A stretch of DNA of 64,000 nt from Limnoperna fortunei (taxonomy: Eukaryota > Mollusca > Bivalvia > Mytilida > Modiolidae), in NCBI GenBank assembly GCA_944474755.1, contig OX104112.1, positions 63,767,640 to 63,831,639 on the forward strand, written 5' to 3'. Position numbers and translations under genes: made by a program. Positions 13,201 to 24,453 of the stretch are shown here, in pieces; positions within the stretch are counted from its first letter, which is position 1, and every line of letters begins with the position of its first letter. The notes beneath the pieces were generated by a model. That model saw only the letters and a list, made by a program, of their open reading frames with translations. It was not told the DNA's origin and did not search any database.

Positions 13201-16200
13201 TATATTATGCCTTTGTTGTTTGACCTGACCCAAATCGTCCTTGACATTTGCTACGGGAATTCTACACTGGAAGTCAGCCGTTTGGTATAAGAACTAACCG
13301 CGACACTCCCCCTCCCCCCCCCCCCCCACTTTTAACGCGGAAGACATTACCCGAAGGATTACGAATAGACCAAAATCGACTCTTGCGTTGTAATTTAGGT
13401 CAAAATTTACTATAGAAAATTGCTCAATCAAAATAAAAAATCCGCCGCATTTTCAAACGCTACTTAACTGTGGAAAAATAATTGTTGAATTCAATTTACA
13501 CATTTCCCGCACAGAAAATCTAGTCCTTAGGGACCACCAGGTTTTGCTTCAAATAAATAAAAAAAATAATTGTTTCTAGTTATTTGTACATATGTTATCA
13601 ACAAAAGCTAGGTTTGTAGTATTTATCGTAAAATTTTTAAAACGCTCGATTCACGATACAAAAGCAATAGAGATTTTAAAAACACTAACCTCGGCTTTTC
13701 AAAACCCAAGTTTGGCGCCTTTTTTCATTTCATCATGTGCACGTGCGTAACAGGTAAAATTTATTCTGTTTTGAAATCATTTCAACATGGTACGTCGAAC
13801 ACTACTAGATGCAGAGAGATGGCAAGCATTTGGTATTATAAGGGTTGGAATGACACAGCGGCAGGTTTCAGATTGGTTCAATGTTATCCATTCTGTCATC
13901 AGTAGGCTAATGAGACGATATAATGAAACTGGTATTGTTGGGGAAAGGTCAAGATCAGGGTGACCAAAGAAGACAACAGAGAGAGAAGATAGACTAACTG
14001 GAAGACTTGCTAGACAACAACCTTTTACCACTGCAACCAGGTTGCGTAGTCGATGGAATTTCTATGTTAGAATCAGTATACAAACAGTAAACAGAAGGCT
14101 AAACTGCAGACGACTTTGAGCACGGAGACCAATAAAGCGACCAGCACTTACATAAAGACATAAGGATGCCCGGCTGCAGTGGGCGCGTGACCATATCGGA
14201 TGGAATATTCGCTCTTGGAAAAGAATTCATTGGTCCGACCAAAGTCGCTTTCTTCTGAAACTAGTTGATGGTAGGATGCGGGTATGTCGTCAAAGCAACA
14301 CAGCTTTTGATAGTGCACATGTTCTGGAACTACAGCTTTTGGTGGTGGCGGAGTGAAAGTTGGAGGATGCTTATCATATGACTGTAAGTTAGACTTGTAT
14401 ACATTAGATGGCACACTAACAGACTCATGTTCATGGACGACAACGCCTCATAGAGCACGATTCGTCAAAGATTATCTTGCAAATGAGGCAATTGAGACAT
14501 TACCATGGCCTGCCATGTCTCCGGATATGAATTCGATAGAGCATGTTTGGAAATATCTCGGCCGGAAAGTGAATGAATGTGACCCTCTAAGTCAGAACAT
14601 TCAAGAATTGCGTGATACCTTAATTCAGGAGTGGCGGCAATTTCTTCACCGTAGACTTCAGAGACGAGTTCAAGAATAGCACCGAAATCGTGGTGGATAC
14701 ACACGATACGGACTCTTTTCTTGTAAATAACTGTTTAAAAATGATTTCTTCTTACCTCTTAATAACCCTCAACCTGCCAACTCTGTGTATGTAACATTAC
14801 CAGCGGTTCAAACTGAAACTTTTTTGAGTTATGATTTAGCAGTTTCTGGCATATTTTTACAAACGACAATTTGTTGGTCTTTTCTATACATTTTGAATAA
14901 TAAAATCATAAACTTCTTTAAAATAGTCGACTTTTTTAAACGAAACGAAATGAACAATGGATGGTTATATATTGATACAAATCTTGGTTTTAAAAAAATC
15001 ACCTTCGCTAAAATCCTGGTGGTCCCTAACTTATGGCCAAGTGTATAGTACAGTGACAAATAACTTACTAAATTTATAATTAAAATACCTGTACATAAAA
15101 TAGATTGATTGAGAGTCCATTTTATGATGGTAATAACTTTTGTTTCTTTAGAAATGTAACTTATAATAAATATCCATTTTCGCATGTCCATTTGCACGTT
15201 CTCGATTAATGACGAATTAATTTAGTTCTCGGTACATGACGGAATTAATGTAAAGTTATGTCAATTCACTGCGTGATCGCTGTCAGTTTAAAAATAAATA
15301 ATAAATTAAATCCCATTAAAAATGTGTAGCGTTGGAATATTACTTAAAATCAACAATATTTTTATACGCCTTTTATTTGCTTTTATTACAAACCAAATCT
15401 TGTCAACAATTCCCTGTGGTGTTTTTTTAATATTTTGCACTACATTTACTCGTACATGGTAAATAGACCAATTTAGTTTAGCTTTTGCAATAAGGAAACA
15501 TGTAAATGTGTTGGTTTTAAAAATGAAATGTTTTACTCACAGTTATACGGCGTATTAAGCTTGATTTTCCGCTTCCACTTGGACCAACAACATATATTGG
15601 GATTTTTCTGAAAAAAAAACAGGTCGAAGAATTACCTAAATATGGGGTATTCTATAATGGCCTCTTTCATACGCTTTGAGTACAAAATCGGGTTCAATAA
15701 GCATAGAGCCCGCTGTGACGTCACAGTTAGAATTCCGACGTCATTATACTCTTAATTCTAATATGGCGTCCTTCATGCACTTTAAGAAAACATAAGGGCT
15801 CTAATAAACACAGAGCACACTTTGACATCCCAAATTTCGATGTCATATACGCTCAACTGCAAACTTTAAATTAAGGAATAATGCATTTCTGTTAAGAGTT
15901 CTCTTTTTTGCTTAAAGTGAGTATTTGCAATAAACTGACGAGCATATATGTTCATGTCATTTTAGGATATATATATAGAATTAGAACATAGATCTTATTT
16001 TTTTGTTTCATCATATATATCGCTATCGCAAATGTATACAAATATAGGTGTGACCATGTTCTAATTCGCATAGGTCCCGCTTGCGCCATCTATTACTTGA
16101 ATGAATAATCGATTATTAATAATGCTTAAATGCTGTAAGCAATTTTTTACAAATGACAAGCTTTTAAAATCGTTTAAACTAAAGCGTAAATATTGTTTTA

Positions 16201-17430
16201 TTTTTGTGTGTTTGAGATTGTAGTATAATACAATCGTAACATTTGTTTCTGAAATAACGAACAGTCCATCATTTGCATTCATCAATTTAAGGATGTTCCT
16301 GGTAGTCAATTTCTGCACCAAAAGATAAAAGTAAAAGCAATATTTTCTGACAGATGTATAAAACGGGCGTCAGATTTATAAAATTTGAAGACTTGATACA
16401 CACTGATTGAGTTGATTTAATAATATTTTTTAGATTGTTAGCGGCAACATTCTATCCAATCCAGCAATGGGTTTTATGTGTTAAAATTACACTTAATTTA
16501 CTTTCGCTTCACTAAGAGAGGGTTTTTTAATTCATGCAACCTTGATCTAAGATCTTGATCAAATTAGACTAAATCTACCTTATAAATGTAATGGTTGACG
16601 TATTTATCTTACTAGTTAATGCAATAGGTGTCAAACCCTTTATATCTATCGAACTTGAACTGCGGCAGTTTTGGATTTGTATGACCCAAATTCGACTTGC
16701 CATTTCCTTAAACAAATTAATGGGTACTGTGACTTATTCGGGGAACGCTTACTCTTTAGAAGAACTAACCCTTGTTTAAGTTGTTTTTTTATAGGAGCTA
16801 GTATATTCTTTATTTTAGATGTATTGTTTTATGCTTTCGGGTCATAAGTCCTGCTCAATTTATAGCCTAGTTTTTGTATTATAATGGCAATTTCAGTGAC
16901 AATTCCCTACATTTTACCAATGTATTTCCACATTTATAAATATATAGTTCTTCTGCACGTGGTTACAGGGTTTGAAACAAGAAATACTGTCCGCCACGAA
17001 CTTCTGTAGCGCGACAACAAGAACGTAATTGTGCTCCCCAGTTTGTCCAGATTTGACCAAATATAACGTTTTCAAGATAATTTAGAACGACTTCATTGAT
17101 CCATACTGTGAGGATTTACAGTTCTTGACCTATATAGCTGCCCAGCGCTCTCCCAAGTTATGAATAGGGTATGCCCTCTCGTTGGGGGTTTTCAGGTCAT
17201 AATACGGAAAGCCTGACCGCAGACCACAGTGAGTAGCGAGTTTGGAGAGTGCCACGCTTCTTGCACTATAAGAACCCTTTTAGAAGATGTAGATAAGAGT
17301 ATTTTAGTTGTAGTCTATACATAAGTCTAAATTTTGAAACGGTGTAATACATCATAATTTAAGTAAAAACAATCTCTTTAATGTTAAAAAAAAATATAAA
17401 ACTAATCTCAACTTACTGTTTTGTTGACAT
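7295..17430 (-). CDS. Atypical Ras/Rab-like small GTPase, copy A (7 exons)
   Basis: Minus-strand spliced gene. Coding exons are 17417-17430, 15541-15607, 12206-12256, 11518-11568, 10818-10910, 9966-10091 and 7295-7645. All introns are GT-AG: the first is phase 2, the rest phase 0. The product is about 250 residues, starting MSTKQKIPIYVVG. It has a P-loop GPSGSGKS (residues 13-20), switch I threonines (46-48), TILVGNKCD (G4, 120-123), IETSAK (G5, to 150), a Ser/Thr/Gln-rich tail of roughly 75 residues and a C-terminal CCVIS, fitting prenylation and membrane anchoring. Where Ras proteins have DTAGQE it reads RDEGDD (62-67): the G3 aspartate and catalytic glutamine are absent, and the residue matching Ras Gly12 is Ser. 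GTP binding is likely; hydrolysis is doubtful. A 5' UTR portion reaches 17467, where a splice acceptor suggests an upstream non-coding exon. The start codon is conserved in copies B and C. Ras versus Rab membership is unresolved. Confidence 0.88.
8574..9917 (-). mobile_element. Tc1/mariner element in last intron of GTPase copy A
   Basis: The ends form terminal inverted repeats. Left reads cacctggaaaaaagttaagc (from 8576) and the right end, reversed, reads cacctggaaacaagttgagc, each next to a TA dinucleotide, as expected of Tc1/mariner. The interior holds a broken transposase on the minus strand. Copy B lacks this element at the matching intron position (near 39020), so it inserted after the segmental duplication, between exons 6 and 7 of the gene. 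Confidence 0.85.
8890..9668 (-). pseudogene. Tc1-like transposase remnant
   Basis: The fragments read in order as a Tc1 transposase: a helix-turn-helix-like start (GISYKAIGRHLVYHYK), then DSVMVWGCIS, then the catalytic block FMDDNARPHRS, then SPGLKPIDHLL. Most of the sequence between the DNA-binding and catalytic parts is missing. A frameshift lies near 9425 and another after the PIDHLL block, past which the usual C-terminus is still recognisable (MRRRVAAVIHF). The third catalytic residue, normally Glu in PIEHLWD with 34 residues after the second Asp, is Asp here at the same spacing. The copy cannot encode an active enzyme. Confidence 0.85.
10459..10770 (+). mobile_element. tRNA-derived SINE-like insertion
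   Basis: A tRNA-like head contains ttggccgaatagtct (A-box-like, 10466-10480) and gagttcgaatc (B box, 10525-10535) about 45 bp apart. The matching intron of copy B lacks this stretch: sequences flanking 10390-10790 align to a shorter continuous segment at 40140-40220. That supports an insertion. The 3' limit is uncertain, and a simple tRNA pseudogene is the alternative for the first 80 bp. Confidence 0.45.
13207..13276 (-). other. Short coding-like fragment shared with 56940-57010
   Basis: On the minus strand this stretch translates as DFQCRIPVANVKDD...QQRH without stops. A related but not identical version, ELQCKIHVAKVKEEQQRH, lies on the minus strand near 56945-57005. The peptide pattern is kept while bases differ, which suggests a decayed exon or mobile-element coding piece. 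I do not recognise the family. A C-rich run at 13311-13328 lies just beyond it. Confidence 0.3.
13499..15043 (+). mobile_element. Degenerate Tc1/mariner element in second intron of copy A
   Basis: The right end, reversed, reads ttagggaccaccagg and the left end reads the same block at about 13526-13540. A TA follows the right end at 15044-15045. The transposase remnant on the plus strand lies between the ends. The outermost left bases are less certain because the left repeat is longer than the right. The element lies in the intron between the P-loop exon (15541-15607) and the third coding exon (12206-12256). Confidence 0.75.
13787..14679 (+). pseudogene. Tc1-like transposase remnant
   Basis: From the ATG at 13787 the frame encodes a helix-turn-helix N-terminus (MTQRQVSDWFNV ... 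SRLMRRYNETG, then the usual basic linker). It has in-frame stops at 13961 (TGA), 14117 (TGA) and 14153 (TAA). DQSRFLLKLVDGRMRV follows, and then a frame change. The 14353-14679 part keeps KVGGCLSYDCKLDLYTLDGTLT and AMSPDMNSIEHVWKYLGRKV (third catalytic Glu). The segment that should carry the MDDNA aspartate is largely deleted: the frame jumps from GTLTDS to TTPHRA. It is inactive. Confidence 0.85.
15044..15540. other. Intron sequence of GTPase copy A
   Basis: AT-rich intronic DNA between the Tc1 remnant and the P-loop exon. It aligns with 44570-44700 and 46323-46434 of copy B. The position of the copy B Tc1 insertion is an empty site here (around 15430-15460), which shows that element arrived after the duplication. 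Confidence 0.5.
15608..17416. other. First intron of GTPase copy A
   Basis: No gene is supported. Similarity to 46502-48910 is clear. It includes a repeat-like block at about 17130-17280 (gagtttggagagtgccacgc) that is also present at about 48700-48840 in copy B. Confidence 0.5.
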
Positions 17431-18343
17431 TTTTCAAACCTTTCGTTCAATAAATCTCAGAAATAACCTGTAAATAAAAATATTTTTTAAAAAACACACA
17501 CATTAAAAAACAAAATAAACAATTATATGATTTTAATCATTTCAAAAATGTTTGCGGTCATTAAACACGGCATGTACACCAAATCCCTATTTTCATAATA
17601 GTGCGGGAGGTATTTAACATCAGAATAACCCAACCCTATGAAAAAGGGATCACGTTGGCTCATACTCATAAATTTATTTTTTAATTTGACAACTAGATTT
17701 GCTTATTTAATTATTTGGCAGCAACATGCTGCTGGACTATGGAGATAATCGAAAATGTTATAATAACTATGAAAAAGTGGGATAACTCTGACAAAACTTC
17801 CAAGACAAAATGAGAATTCATTTTGTAGCCATGGCATTCAGGGAAGGAAGACACTTGGTTGAGTTATAATACTCTAGATGTATTGAGGCAATGTACATAA
17901 ATTTAAAAGGTGATTTGTATAAAACTTCTTGTATAAATTGTAAACTATACATTTTAACATGTACAAGTAATGTCCGTACCAATTAACAATGATCCTTTAT
18001 ATGTTAATTGCATTTGATTAAATTTATCTTTGTTATTTCGAACTAATGAATTAAAAAACATCAGGTAAATATCAGCGGCAAATAGAATCTATAAATCTGA
18101 ATAATTTGATGTAGCCGCTAACACTTGCAGTACATTTACTCCAATGTTTCTATTTTCATAATAATGACAGCAATACATAAAATATGCTGAAAAAATTGTA
18201 TATATTTTCGCCCCATTATACCTAAAAAGTAAGTAACAATTGAAAAGAAATATATCTGTATGAACGTGTGCTATATACCAGTTTCAGTCGTTTTCCCTGA
18301 CTGATATTGACTGCACAAATTTCTGCAAAAGACTGCAAACGTT

Positions 18344-18612
18344 GTGTCAGACAATAATTTTTACTGTGACAGCCATTTTATGTCTGTCACAGACATAACT
18401 TATCTGTTACAGACATTTTTTTCGTTGACGCTGTTACGACGGCGTTTCTGTTCTATCAGTCAAAAAATGTCTATCACAGACATTTTTTTCGTTGACTCAG
18501 TCGAAATTTGTCTGTTACAACGGCGTTACTGTTGTGTCAGTCAAAATTGTCAGTCGCTAACATTTTTTCCGTTGTATCAGACAAAATGCGACTGTTACAA
18601 CGCCAGGTTATT
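18344..18612 (+). repeat. Imperfect ~65-bp tandem repeat
   Basis: Several units recur in a row, each containing a gtcagtcaaaa-like block, a palindromic tgtctgtcacagaca-like block, and then tttttttcgttga and gttacaacggcg. An open frame across it is a by-product of the repeat. The embedded short palindromes could form small hairpins. It marks the start of the 11-kb stretch present in unit A but missing from unit B. Confidence 0.7.
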
Positions 18613-18825
18613 ATTGTTTCATGTTTAAGCAAAGGTCGATTATTATTTTTTTCAGAAATTTAGGCAAAAAATATATCCGTTTGGAAATGTAGTCATCTTC
18701 TACATTTCTACAATAATATTTTCTGCAAACAACGTAAGCAAAATATTATGACATCACTAAAGTTTGGTAATCAGTCATTTCGTATCATAACCAAATCGTA
18801 CCAAAATTAAAACTTATTGTTATTG

Positions 18826-21800
18826 CTCTATACAATACAAATACAAAAGCTTTATTTAGTGTCGATGTTATCATAAACAGACAAACATAAGCTCCTTGGA
18901 GCTTTTAAAATCGACATAACATACATATTTTAACATACAACGACATGCACATATAGTAAAAACACATAATAATAATTTAAGTTCCATTTAAAAAATCATA
19001 TTTGCATGCAACATTAGGAGCACAACATTTATATTATTATCTTAAGAAGCACTATGGGGCAGCAAAATAGATAAATAAAAAGCGCAAAGCAAATAATCAA
19101 AGAAGAGCATTCAGACATTGACGTTTAGCATGCATACACCAGTACAGAGACATACACAATCTACAAATAAAACATTGTGATATGTTAAAATTAAATTACA
19201 AGCATACTTCACATTTGCAATAACACGCAGAAGTTTCCTAGGAGCTGAAAATTGAAGCATCAATGGGAGAAGCAGGAAGAACAATGGCATGACTTGCCGT
19301 TCCAGGAATTCAGAAGATTTTTAAATTGATTAAAAGAAGTTTCCTTGCGGAAGTGGTCGGGCAAATCATTCCATGTTTTGGCAGCAAAATATTTTAATGA
19401 ATTTAAGCCATACCTGGATGTTTTGACACTAGGTAGTTTAGCTGTATGTTGGTATCTGAAATTATATTTATGATCTTTTATATCAATTAAATCATGGAGA
19501 TACACTGGGCTTTGTTTGTTTACTATTTTGAAAGTTTCTAGTGCGATATTTCTTATTCTTCTTATTTTTAAGGATGGCATTTTTGATTTAATCAGTAGTT
19601 CTTCATAAGTGCTGTTATAATCATTATAAATAAATTTATGGGCTCTTTCTTGGATTTTTTCCATTTCATTGGTATTAGCTTCATTACAAAAGTGCCAGGT
19701 GACAGGGCAGTAATTGAAGTTTGATAAAATGAAGGTATGGTATATTGTTAATCTGCCTAATTTGTTCAAGTATTTTCCTACTCTTTTAAGTGTGTTTAGT
19801 TGTCGTGATGCATTTTTGCATATATTAGCTATATGGGTATTGAATTTAAGCTGGTAGTCTATTGTTACCCCTAAAAGTTTTATTTCGTCTTCACATTTTA
19901 TAAAATTATTGTTAATGTTAAAAGTTAAATTTTTATCATGGGTTTTATTTCCAATAGCAATAGCTTGAAATTTATCCGGGTTTGCTTTCATTTGGTTTAC
20001 AGTAAACCACTCTATTAATTTTGTACTTTCTGTTTCTAGTTTAGTTTTTACTTCTTCAAGGTCATATCCGGCATAGGAAAGCGTGTTGTCGTCCGCATAG
20101 TTGTACAGAGAAGAGTCATGTATAAAAAAGAAAATATCGTTAATGAATATATTGAAAAGAACAGGACCAAGAATAGATCCCTGTGGTACCCCTTTATAGA
20201 TTTTCTCCCAATCACTTATGGATGAGCCCACTTTGACACACTGTTTCCTATCCCAGAGATAATCTTGAAGAAGCTCAAGAGCTGTACCTGTAACGCCATA
20301 TGACTTGAGTTTATCAATTAAAAGGTTATGAGGTAGACAATCGAAAGGTTTGCTTAGGTCCATTAATATTGCAGCAGTAAATTGTTTATCATCCAATGCT
20401 TTTTTCCAGTCCTCCACTATTTTTAGAAGGGTAGATTGACAGCCATATCCAGCGCGAAATGCCGAAAGATAGGGGTGGAATATTTGATTGAAATACTCGG
20501 TTAATTGATCATTTATGGCCCTTTCGAAAAATTTAGATATATAAGGCAGAATACTTACAGGTCTATAATTAGATATTTCTAGGGCATTGTTTTTCTTGTA
20601 GCAGGGAACAACCTGTGCCACTTTCAATTTATTTGGAAATTTTGAGGATGTAAAGCTTTTATTTATCAAATTTGTTATAGGCTTGATGATAGCAGGTTTT
20701 TGCAAGCTTTAATAGTTTAGGCGAAATACCATCTTTACCTGTAGCTTTCTTGATATTGGCCTTATTAATTTGTTTTTCTACAAAAGTAAATTCAATTTCT
20801 TTAAATTTTAATGATTCAAGATCTTTCCTATTTTCTTTTATCTTTGTTAAGCTTGGATGTTCATTTTCATTAGTACATGTAGTAACATTTGTTCCGATGT
20901 CTTTTGCTACATTTATAAAAAAGTTGTTAAATTGTGTGGCTACTTGTGTCTGGTCACTAATAATTTTATTATTTTCTTCTAAAATTATTTCATTATTATT
21001 TATATTGCCTTTATTACTTAGAAATGGTTTTATTGTAGGCCAAAAATTGCTAGATCTAGGTCCCCCTACACACCTTTCGAAGAAATATTGCTTCATAGAT
21101 GCTTTTCTAATTTTATTTACTAAGTTTCTTTGTTTTCTACAGTTTTCCCAGTTCTTGCTAGATCTATATTTTCAATATTTATTGTGGAGCATCTTTTTTC
21201 TATATACTGCTTTCCTGAGCTCACTATTCATAAATGGGGCAGGTCTAATTATGGCTTTCCTACTTTTTATAGGTGCATGTTTATCTGCTATTTCAGTAAA
21301 AGTTTTTTCAAAGTGATTATATGACGTGTCAATGTTATTTCCATTTATACCTGTAGTGTCTAAGACTGCATTATTTAGGTCAGATAAAAAGAGTTCTTCA
21401 GAAAAATTTTTAAAACTTCTATATTTTTTAAAAACTGGTTTTCTTAGTTCAGATCACATTTGAATTGTACAGATACAAGATTGTGGACGTCGCTTAAACC
21501 ACAGTTTACATTTAAAACATGCATACATTGTTTTGGTGAATTTGTCAAAATAACATCATTAAGGCTCGGGGTAGCATTTTTTGTAAAACAAGTCGGCTCT
21601 TTTACAAGATTATGTAGATCAAAAATATCACATACTGATGTTAAAGGACTAGATTTATCGGATGAGAGCATATTGTAATTCAGATCACCAATAAACATAA
21701 ATTTATCATATGTAGTTGTTATTTGGTCATTAATTTTAATAAAGTCATTACTGAAATCAATGTCTTTTATTGTTTGTGGTCTATATACCACTTACAATCC

Positions 21801-22790
21801 ATTTGTTCGTACCAATTCGAATTTCAATCGCTAGTGATTCTATGATTTTAAAGTATAAATTAGCTTTGCTGTAAAAAGGTAAGTCTGCTCTTACATAGAC
21901 AGCTAGGCCCCCTCCATGTGCTGACCTGTCCTTTCTCCAGAAATGGTAGCCGACAACAGAAAACTGTGCATCGTTAAATGAGGCATCAATCTTAGTTTCT
22001 GATATATAGAGGATATCTGCTGTGTTTGTAAGAAGAAGTTCTTGGATGTGGGTGAATTTATACCTAAAGCTATTTATATTGATATATGCTATAAGGAGCT
22101 TCTTTGGGTGGTTTCTTTTTACTTCCTTGATTTTGGCAAATATATCGTGTTCATTATACGTTATTTTCTCGTCAAAGTCAATGTTTACATTAGACTCGTT
22201 GAGCGTACTATATAATGACCTTCCGGTGTGGTTAAAACGTTCATCAGTATTTTGATTTTTTGAGTTAAAAAAAATGAGTCACTGAAATTTTTCAAGCGAT
22301 CTGTACAATTGAAACAGAAATATTTCTCATCGCTTGTAGAAAGTTGATTATATTTTTGCAAGTTGAGAGAGGAACATTTCTGGTGCACCCTAAGATCGCA
22401 AAAATCACACTGTATACCCCTTTGGTTACTTTTCACTGGTTTTCCGCAACTTATACAGGGATATTTCACAGGGCCATGGTTGTAATGCACATTCCCGCTC
22501 AACAGTAAGTATAGTATAATGATAGCATTTGTTTGCTGGTGATCTTTATCCTTTCTGATCACTCGACGGCCATTGTTTACATTTTGTGCACAAAGTTTTT
22601 GTAATGCCAAGTTGTTTTGGTAGGTTGTATTAATTGCTGTGCTGACGTAAAATCCTAGGTTTTCTACTCTTTCTCTCACTCTAACATTTGATGGAATACT
22701 TTTTGGTGTTACTCGGAGTAATAGTCCTAATATCATGAGAGAGAAATTTATGATGTTCAAACCTGCCGCCATCTTAGTAGATCCCGTGGT
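18826..22790 (-). mobile_element. CR1-like LINE with PHD finger, endonuclease and RT
   Basis: Nearly full-length non-LTR retrotransposon on the minus strand. Reading from 22772 down it shows an N-terminal region with a degenerate 2A-like motif, a PHD-type zinc finger, an APE-type endonuclease and a reverse transcriptase. The 3' end carries aaataaag and a short tttgtatttgta-like tail near 18826-18850. Length is about 4 kb. Several frameshifts and a stop mean it cannot now move itself. The PHD-APE-RT order fits CR1/L2-group elements of invertebrates. It lies inside the TIR element at 18774-23765 and is missing from unit B. Confidence 0.88.
19260..22772 (-). pseudogene. CR1-like LINE polyprotein, broken
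   Basis: From 22772: start MAAGLNIINF, then LLLSGNVHYNHGPVKYPC, which aligns with 2A-like motifs ending in NPGP but has NHGP. A PHD finger follows (CISCGKPV ... CDFCDLRVHQKC ... CFNC). A frameshift lies at the A/T run near 22265. The endonuclease keeps YININSFRYKF, ISETKID, GGGLAVYVR and GDLNYN, with a second frameshift near 21790 and a third near 21440. A TGA near 21160 precedes the RT, and a fourth frameshift at an A run lies near 20700. The RT part (19260-20705) keeps SNYRPVSILPYISKFFERAI, LMDLSKPFDCLPH, GVPQGSILGPVLFNIFIND and catalytic YADD near its residue 205. The RT active site looks intact; the element as a whole does not. The lesions cluster at homopolymer runs. Confidence 0.9.
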
Positions 22791-22872
22791 AAATAAAAAT
22801 AAAAACTATTTTTATTTTTACTTTATTAACATCATCATTTTGTCATAACATAATATATCATATAACAACGCA

Positions 22873-23620
22873 ATGACACTGAATATAATATATGTGAAGG
22901 TTAGCAACTATTTTAACATAAGCTACTATTTTCAATATATTATAATATCACAATCGATTGACTTGAGGATTATGAATCTGGCACAAAGACGCAACAAACA
23001 GTCTACTTATGGATATTTCGCCATTCTAATACTTGGTCCACTGTCTGTGTGGTTTTGCGGCGTTTTCAGTTTACCTTCGGACACAAGTCAAGAATTCAGC
23101 GGAAAAAGGAATGCCTCTTCTTGAAGAAGTGGCGCTAGCATGTATAGACCTTTGTTGCCTGAACCTGCTTTTTCTAAATTCTATTGATTCATTAGGTGGA
23201 TTGTTTCGTTAAAAAACACTCAAAATGGTTCCATTACTTACAAATTGTACCTTGGGTTCCCCTTTTACCAAAGCAGATGGTTAGTAAAAGGATTGCTTCT
23301 AAAGAAAACAGTGAGAGTCATTATTCCTTTCATATCTGATTAATGAATAACAAAGCCCTTTTTTGCACAACAATTATTTAATTTCTATTCAGAATGCTTA
23401 AAATTTGTCATAATGCTTACTTTAAACGAGCTTTCTTACAGGTAAAAGAATAATTTCTTGTCCAAATTAAAGAAATATTTATATTATACACAAATACCCT
23501 TTTTAAATTAATAATATTGAATATATCTTCTTTACATTAATTTAAAGATTTTTAACGAATTTTTACTAAGTGTAGTTGTAAAACGTATTCATTTAGTTTT
23601 ATACATTAAAGTATTTCAAC
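22873..23620. other. Non-coding interior of TIR element
   Basis: An 83-codon plus-strand frame (22873-23124) has no recognisable domain, and I do not treat it as a gene. The rest is AT-rich with nothing identified. Confidence 0.4.
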
Positions 23621-23625
23621 TGTAT

Positions 23626-23765
23626 GGATGGTACGAAATTGTTTACATATGGTACGAATTAATTTACATATGGTACGAAAACGAAATGGCAATAAGATAT
23701 GGTACGAAATGGTAATTTTGGGAACAAAGTGTCAATGGTACGATTTGGTTATGGTACGAAATGAC
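23626..23765 (+). repeat. Cluster of six ggtacga motifs
   Basis: The motif atggtacgaa or a close variant occurs six times in about 140 bp (starting near 23630, 23651, 23673, 23701, 23737 and 23754) with uneven spacing of 17-36 bp. The last two form the right arm of the inverted repeat matched at 18774-18802. Arrays like this are typical of transposase-binding subterminal repeats. Confidence 0.65.
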
Positions 23766-24453
23766 AGTAATTCTTAAATTATTAAGTAAAGTCGAAAAAG
23801 TTTTTATAATTTTTAGTTGTTATATTTTTTTTCAGCTATTTGAATTATAAAATAAAACAAGTAATATCTTTAAAAAGATAAACGCCGCAGTAAAGATATA
23901 AATTGAGTTATACATTAAACTAGGAATCGCCATTGTCATACAAATTCCCCGTTTCAATAGACAAGAAATGTTTGATGTAAATTTTTGGGGTAGTAATGAC
24001 GGACAATTATTACTACGTGAAAGAAATCATGAACCTATACATTAACACTAGTTCCAGGTGAAAACGAGTTTGAAATTATTAATATATACATGTGTGCCCC
24101 CGTTTTATTTACGGGTTTTCGATATTAACAGATTTACTAAGCATACAGTTAACCTAAAATTGATAATTTACATACAACTACATGTACTTTGTTGTACATG
24201 TACATGTATTCCAGAACGTTTATTGCTATTATGTATGGAAACCCACTGCCTAAGATATTGACATGAAGTTTCTGCGAGCACCAAAGCAGTTATACAATAT
24301 TGAATATTATATTTTGTTTTAAATAAAATATTTATAGTTTAAAATTAGCTGAATAAGCAAAGTATACTTTACAATTAGAGCAACAACTCTCCTACGACGG
24401 ACACCCAAGAACAACAATAATTCATTTGATTTAATATCAACATGAATATAAAA

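Larger units (their letters stand above)
18774..23765. mobile_element. TIR element split by a nested LINE
   Basis: The 29 bases at 18774-18802 and 23737-23765 are inverted copies of one another, 28 of 29 matching (core ggtacgatttggttatg). Between them lie the CR1-like LINE (about 18826-22790) and roughly 1 kb of other DNA. I infer a ~1-kb non-autonomous DNA transposon into which the LINE inserted close to one end. The right end carries six spaced ggtacga motifs (23630-23756), like subterminal repeats. No transposase is visible and no clear target duplication was found. Confidence 0.6.

Noticed and set aside
20750..21316. 188-codon plus-strand open frame rich in hydrophobic residues
   Set aside because: Antisense of the LINE RT/linker region. 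The apparent membrane segments come from reading A/T-rich coding DNA backwards.
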